Shown: positions 60,812-64,000 of the stretch, piece by piece | Layout of the letters: each line of letters starts with the position of its first letter | Numbering within the stretch: the stretch's first letter is position 1 | NCBI GenBank assembly: GCA_902492065.1 | Contig: CABUKE010000001.1 | Location: forward strand, 248,001-312,000 | Length of the DNA stretch: 64,000 bases | Origin: an uncultured Eubacteriales bacterium | Lineage (GTDB): Bacteria; Bacillota; Clostridia; UBA1381; UMGS1253 | Direction of reading: 5' to 3' | Translations under genes and position numbers: made by a program | The notes under the pieces: model-generated | What the model saw: the letters and a program-made list of their open reading frames with translations, nothing else | The model's database searches: none | What the model was told of the DNA's origin: nothing

Positions 60812-63800
60812 CTATTTCAAATTTTCAAAAAACCGTTGCAGCATTGCTGCCATTTCCGCACGCGTCGCATTGCCCTGTGGATCGAGCTGACTATTCTCCT
60901 TGCCGGAAAGCAGCCCATATCCAACCGCCCACGACACGTTCTCTTTTGCCCAATCGGAAATCTGTGCTTCATCAGCAAATTTTGTCAAATCGCCGCGTGC
61001 ACTTGTGTCAATGCTCTTATAGTTTGCGTACCGCTCCAGAATTGCGGCAATTTCTTCTCGTGTAATCGTCTGATCCGGTGCAAACTCAGTATCTGAGTAC
61101 CCCTTCACGATACCCTCGCTTGCTGCCCAACGGACAGCCTCTCCATAATATGCTGCTTGGTCAACATCGTCAAACATCATGAGATAGTTTACGACTGGCT
61201 TTTCTTCTGCACGCCAGAGTACCGTCACCAGCATCCCGCGGGAGAGTGTTCCATCCGGCGCAAACTCCGTTTCGCTTACGCCGCTGAAAAGTCCGTTTTC
61301 TGTTGCATATTTCACTGCATCATAGAACCATGCTTGCTCGGAAACGTCGCTGTACGGGTTCTTCCAGTCGTCTGGGTCAACCGGTTCCTCTGGGATAGTA
61401 GGTTCTATGCTCCACTTTGCATACAGCGTGATGTCCGACGTTACTTTTGTATCAAAATCGTATGCCGTTTTGCACGCCGCATCTGTAAACCAACCTTCAA
61501 AAGTATACCCCGCCCGGGTCGGCGCAGCCGGCTTGGGAACCACACCGTTTTTAATCACGCGGACACTGCCGATTTTGCTTCCGCCCTGCGTATCAAAGGT
61601 TACGGTATAGCGTGTCGCTACAGTTTCGCCACCGCCAGACGACGGACGGTATACCGTTACGGTGATATCCGCTGCCTCTACCGGAGCGTAATTGGAATCC
61701 GCCGGCGTAAAGACAGCCATTTCCTTATAGAACCCTTCTTCTGCCATCTCGCGGTCATTCTTCCAAGACCATGTGCCTGCCAACTCTGTCCCGTCGAGGC
61801 CCGTCACAACGCCGCCGGAAAGGGTGGACGCAGAGAGCTGTTCGCCGACTTGGATGCGGCTTGCTTTCGGCGCTGTTACAAGGGTCGCCGTCGCAGAGGT
61901 GACAGCATATGCGACTTCATTTGACCGAACAATTTCATAGCTTTCCGTACCTGCAAATACTGCCTCAAAGGTGTAGTCTGCTACTTCCGGCGCATTCAGC
62001 GTCAGTGTAGCCACGCCGCCCGCAGTGTCGGCCGTGCCGAGCAGCACCGGCGTTTCGCCTGCATTATTATAGAACTGTATTGTGTTACCGTTTGGACTGC
62101 TTACACCCTCAAGCGTAGCTGTCAGCGTTACATCAGCGCCATATACGGACGTTTCTGCTGGAGAAGCTGCAAGCGTGATGGTTTGTAACCGGCTGAGAAT
62201 CATCTGTTTCTGGCCGTCTGCTGTATCAATTTCTTTTACTTCAAAGTTTCCGCTGTTGTTGATAAAGTTACTTGCCGCCGCCTTGCCACTTGCGTAAGGA
62301 GCGGTAAACGCCTGTCCAAACGTAAAATTACGGCTGTTGATATAGATACCGATTTTTGCCGTTTCGTCAAGGCCGTTTTCACCGATTGTCAGCGTGTTTC
62401 CGTTCAGCGTATCTATCCAGAGGTCACAGTCGCCGTCCATTCCGGTATTTCCGGTAATGACAGCAGTTCCGGAAACCTCGACAAAGCTGCCGTTAGCCGC
62501 GTCGACGCCTGCCTGCGGATTGTCAGAGGTGTTACCGGTGATGGAGCCACCGTTCATGATAAACTTAGCGTTGCGCATGAGTTTTACACCACCGGGGCTG
62601 GTGCCGCCGTGATTTTTTGTAATTGTGCCGCCATTCATAATAAAGGTGCCGCCGCCCATGACCTGAACGGCGCTGCGGCTGCCGTCACTCTGGTGTCCGG
62701 TAACGGTGCCGGTCTTTGCGGCGCTGCTGTCCTCAAGCTGTAAAGTCGCGCTGTCATTGATATACAAGAAGGTGTCGTTGGTCTGGGAGGCTGTCAGCGT
62801 ATAGCCCGCCAGATCGAACACGAGCGTTTTTTCGCTCGGTACGCTAAGGGAGGTATCAAGCTGTGCGTCGCCCAGCAGTCTGGCATAAACAGGCTCCGCA
62901 CTGCTGCCGATTGCAGTCCGTAAATCGGCAAATGTACCGGAATTGCCGTATGCTTCACCATCTGTTCCCCATTCAACAACATTGCTTATCTGGGCATGGA
63001 AATATTTGGTCTGTGCCGCAAGGCCCGCAGTTTCCGAACTGTAATACGCAATTGCAGCCGATACCGCATCATCTCCTGATGCTACCTTATAAAGCTTACC
63101 CGCAGCGGGAGATACAGTGAATCCCTGTCTGCCAAATGCCGCCGCTGAAACAATTTCTACGTCGGCCTGATTGCTGATGAGAACGGGCAGTGTGCAGTAA
63201 ATACCGTTGGTCGTTGCACCCTGTACGTTCACCTTTGCCTCATCCTGAATGGTCAGCCCTACATTGCTCTGTGCAAAAATACCATATGCACCATTTGTTG
63301 CAATATTAACCTGCGCCTGCTCTTTCAAGATGATATTGTCTTTTTTGCACCAGATACCGCCGCCGTTTGTATCATGAATCCGAATGACTGCATTTCCACC
63401 AATGCTGATACCGGACGCAGAATTATAAATTGCATAGTTTTCCAGTCCGGAAATATCCACTTCTGCGTTTCCGTCGATCACCATATTCGCAAGGCCGTAA
63501 GGATAAAGTCCGTACTTTCCCTTTGTAATGGTTACCTTCGCGTTATCCCCGATTACAATGCCGTTCGTATCCTTGTGCTCGCCGGTATTGTTACCGCTCA
63601 TGATGGCCGTTTGTTCTTTACCAGCAGCTGCAGTTACTTGAGCATTCTCTTTAATTGTAATTAGTCCGCAATTATTAATGGCATTATGCTGTTCGCTTGT
63701 TGCTTTAACGACTGCATTGCCCTGGACGGTAAGATTCGTACCGTTTTCCGCATGTATTGCAGCGTTGAGCCCGGTATTGGAAACATTGAGCTCGCCGCCG

Positions 63801-64000
63801 TCTTCGCTTGTAATCGTCAGGCTTTCGTTGTAATACCGGAGAGCATGACCATACTGGTATTCACCTCTCAGCGTGGAAGTCCCCTTCAGTCGGAGCGTAC
63901 AAGGGGCATATGTGTCTGCTTCCTGACTTTTTGTAATCAGGATCGCCTGCCACTTTTCAGTTGTATGGATATTGACGTTGTCAAGCGTTATGTCCGCCGT
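60812..64000 (-). CDS. SLH-anchored beta-helix surface protein, N-terminus beyond the window
   Basis: The frame has no stop from 60812 to the window edge, so 1062 residues are visible and the true start is outside; the internal Met at 63601 is not a start. The visible N-terminal half is a solenoid of short repeats typical of adhesin or pectate-lyase-like helices (DNAKVTITKGKYGLY, GNAEVDISGLENYAIYNSA, GGTFIMNGGTITKNHGGTS). Then come a bacterial Ig-like domain (SVYGADVTLTATLEG), an InlB B-repeat (YTVTFDTQGGSKIGSV, YTFEGWFTDAACKTAYDFD) and three C-terminal SLH domains, ending TRAEMAAMLQRFFENLK. SLH domains bind pyruvylated cell-wall polymer. The last 250 residues resemble those of the neighbouring giant protein, suggesting a shared origin of the anchor. 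Ligand unknown. Confidence 0.88.
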   Translation of the reverse strand, partial: TADITLDNVNIHTTEKWQAILITKSQEADTYAPCTLRLKGTSTLRGEYQYGHALRYYNESLTITSEDGGELNVSNTGLNAAIHAENGTNLTVQGNAVVKATSEQHNAINNCGLITIKENAQVTAAAGKEQTAIMSGNNTGEHKDTNGIVIGDNAKVTITKGKYGLYPYGLANMVIDGNAEVDISGLENYAIYNSASGISIGGNAVIRIHDTNGGGIWCKKDNIILKEQAQVNIATNGAYGIFAQSNVGLTIQDEAKVNVQGATTNGIYCTLPVLISNQADVEIVSAAAFGRQGFTVSPAAGKLYKVASGDDAVSAAIAYYSSETAGLAAQTKYFHAQISNVVEWGTDGEAYGNSGTFADLRTAIGSSAEPVYARLLGDAQLDTSLSVPSEKTLVFDLAGYTLTASQTNDTFLYINDSATLQLEDSSAAKTGTVTGHQSDGSRSAVQVMGGGTFIMNGGTITKNHGGTSPGGVKLMRNAKFIMNGGSITGNTSDNPQAGVDAANGSFVEVSGTAVITGNTGMDGDCDLWIDTLNGNTLTIGENGLDETAKIGIYINSRNFTFGQAFTAPYASGKAAASNFINNSGNFEVKEIDTADGQKQMILSRLQTITLAASPAETSVYGADVTLTATLEGVSSPNGNTIQFYNNAGETPVLLGTADTAGGVATLTLNAPEVADYTFEAVFAGTESYEIVRSNEVAYAVTSATATLVTAPKASRIQVGEQLSASTLSGGVVTGLDGTELAGTWSWKNDREMAEEGFYKEMAVFTPADSNYAPVEAADITVTVYRPSSGGGETVATRYTVTFDTQGGSKIGSVRVIKNGVVPKPAAPTRAGYTFEGWFTDAACKTAYDFDTKVTSDITLYAKWSIEPTIPEEPVDPDDWKNPYSDVSEQAWFYDAVKYATENGLFSGVSETEFAPDGTLSRGMLVTVLWRAEEKPVVNYLMMFDDVDQAAYYGEAVRWAASEGIVKGYSDTEFAPDQTITREEIAAILERYANYKSIDTSARGDLTKFADEAQISDWAKENVSWAVGYGLLSGKENSQLDPQGNATRAEMAAMLQRFFENLK

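Noticed and set aside
60812..63601. Met at 63601 as the start of the partial SLH gene
   Set aside because: The frame stays open to base 64000 and continues the same repeat pattern (for example NVNIHTTEKWQAILITKSQE upstream), so the real start is outside the window.
1..64000. CRISPR arrays, tRNA, rRNA or insertion sequences
   Set aside because: No regularly spaced direct repeats, tRNA cloverleaf or rRNA core sequence, transposase motifs or terminal inverted repeats were recognised by eye. Repetition at 52-64 kb is protein-level repeats.

Overview
The window looks like a chromosomal segment of an anaerobic, spore-forming, Gram-positive member of the Clostridia (class-level inference). The evidence is spo0A, bofA next to a YaaL-like gene, a cwlJ-gerQ pair, FeoAB iron uptake, S-layer-homology (SLH) surface proteins, purple-gene-style rho-independent terminators with consensus sigma-A promoters, and fairly GC-rich codon use. 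A carbohydrate-using gut or rumen lineage is plausible, but I cannot name a genus.

Layout. 1-7.7 kb: end of an amino-acid ABC transporter, a pseudouridine synthase, feoAB (minus), then tyrA, an SRPBCC protein, a MATE transporter and a GNAT acetyltransferase. 7.7-12.8 kb (minus): carA followed by one unbroken reading frame that joins full-length CarB to full-length DapF. 12.9-24.2 kb: a nitrogen-assimilation island. The minus strand carries a split glutamate synthase (gltB1, gltB2, gltB3) with purA inserted, a type I glutamine synthetase and an ANTAR RNA-binding regulator. The plus strand carries a type III glutamine synthetase and an ammonium transporter with a fused PII domain. 24.4-30.6 kb: a CarD-like factor, FemX-like and racemase genes, prfA, a TM2 protein, bofA, a YaaL-like gene and spo0A. 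30.7-50.1 kb: carbohydrate and envelope functions (three NodB-type deacetylase-like proteins, an orphan solute-binding lipoprotein, galE, a Wzx-like flippase, GH140-like, GH36 and GH26 enzymes), with a cation antiporter, rarA, an HAD phosphatase and a decayed MATE gene between them. 50.2-51.7 kb: cwlJ, gerQ and a membrane protein of unknown function. 51.9-64.0 kb: a cobalamin riboswitch driving a 2689-residue SLH surface protein, facing a second SLH surface protein that runs off the window.

How it works together. Three nitrogen transcripts (gltB1, glnN, and the glnN-amt junction) each carry a small hairpin with a six-base loop of the form AAxGGC. Its loop and 3' arm are also the 5' arm of an intrinsic terminator. 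This is the arrangement expected for antitermination by an ANTAR protein, and the only ANTAR gene here sits beside glnA. That protein has lost the receiver's acidic pair and phospho-acceptor Asp, so its input signal is unlikely to be phosphorylation. I regard this as the most coherent regulatory system in the window.

The second system is the riboswitch-controlled giant surface protein. It combines GLUG repeats, two DUF4430 domains and a helical-repeat domain resembling the alpha/alpha barrel plus beta domain of animal transcobalamin and intrinsic factor, with C-terminal SLH anchors. I infer that it is a cell-surface corrinoid-capture protein. The third unusual object is the in-frame carB-dapF join, which may be a recent stop-loss because an internal ribosome-binding site is retained. 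No CRISPR array, tRNA, rRNA or insertion sequence was recognised.
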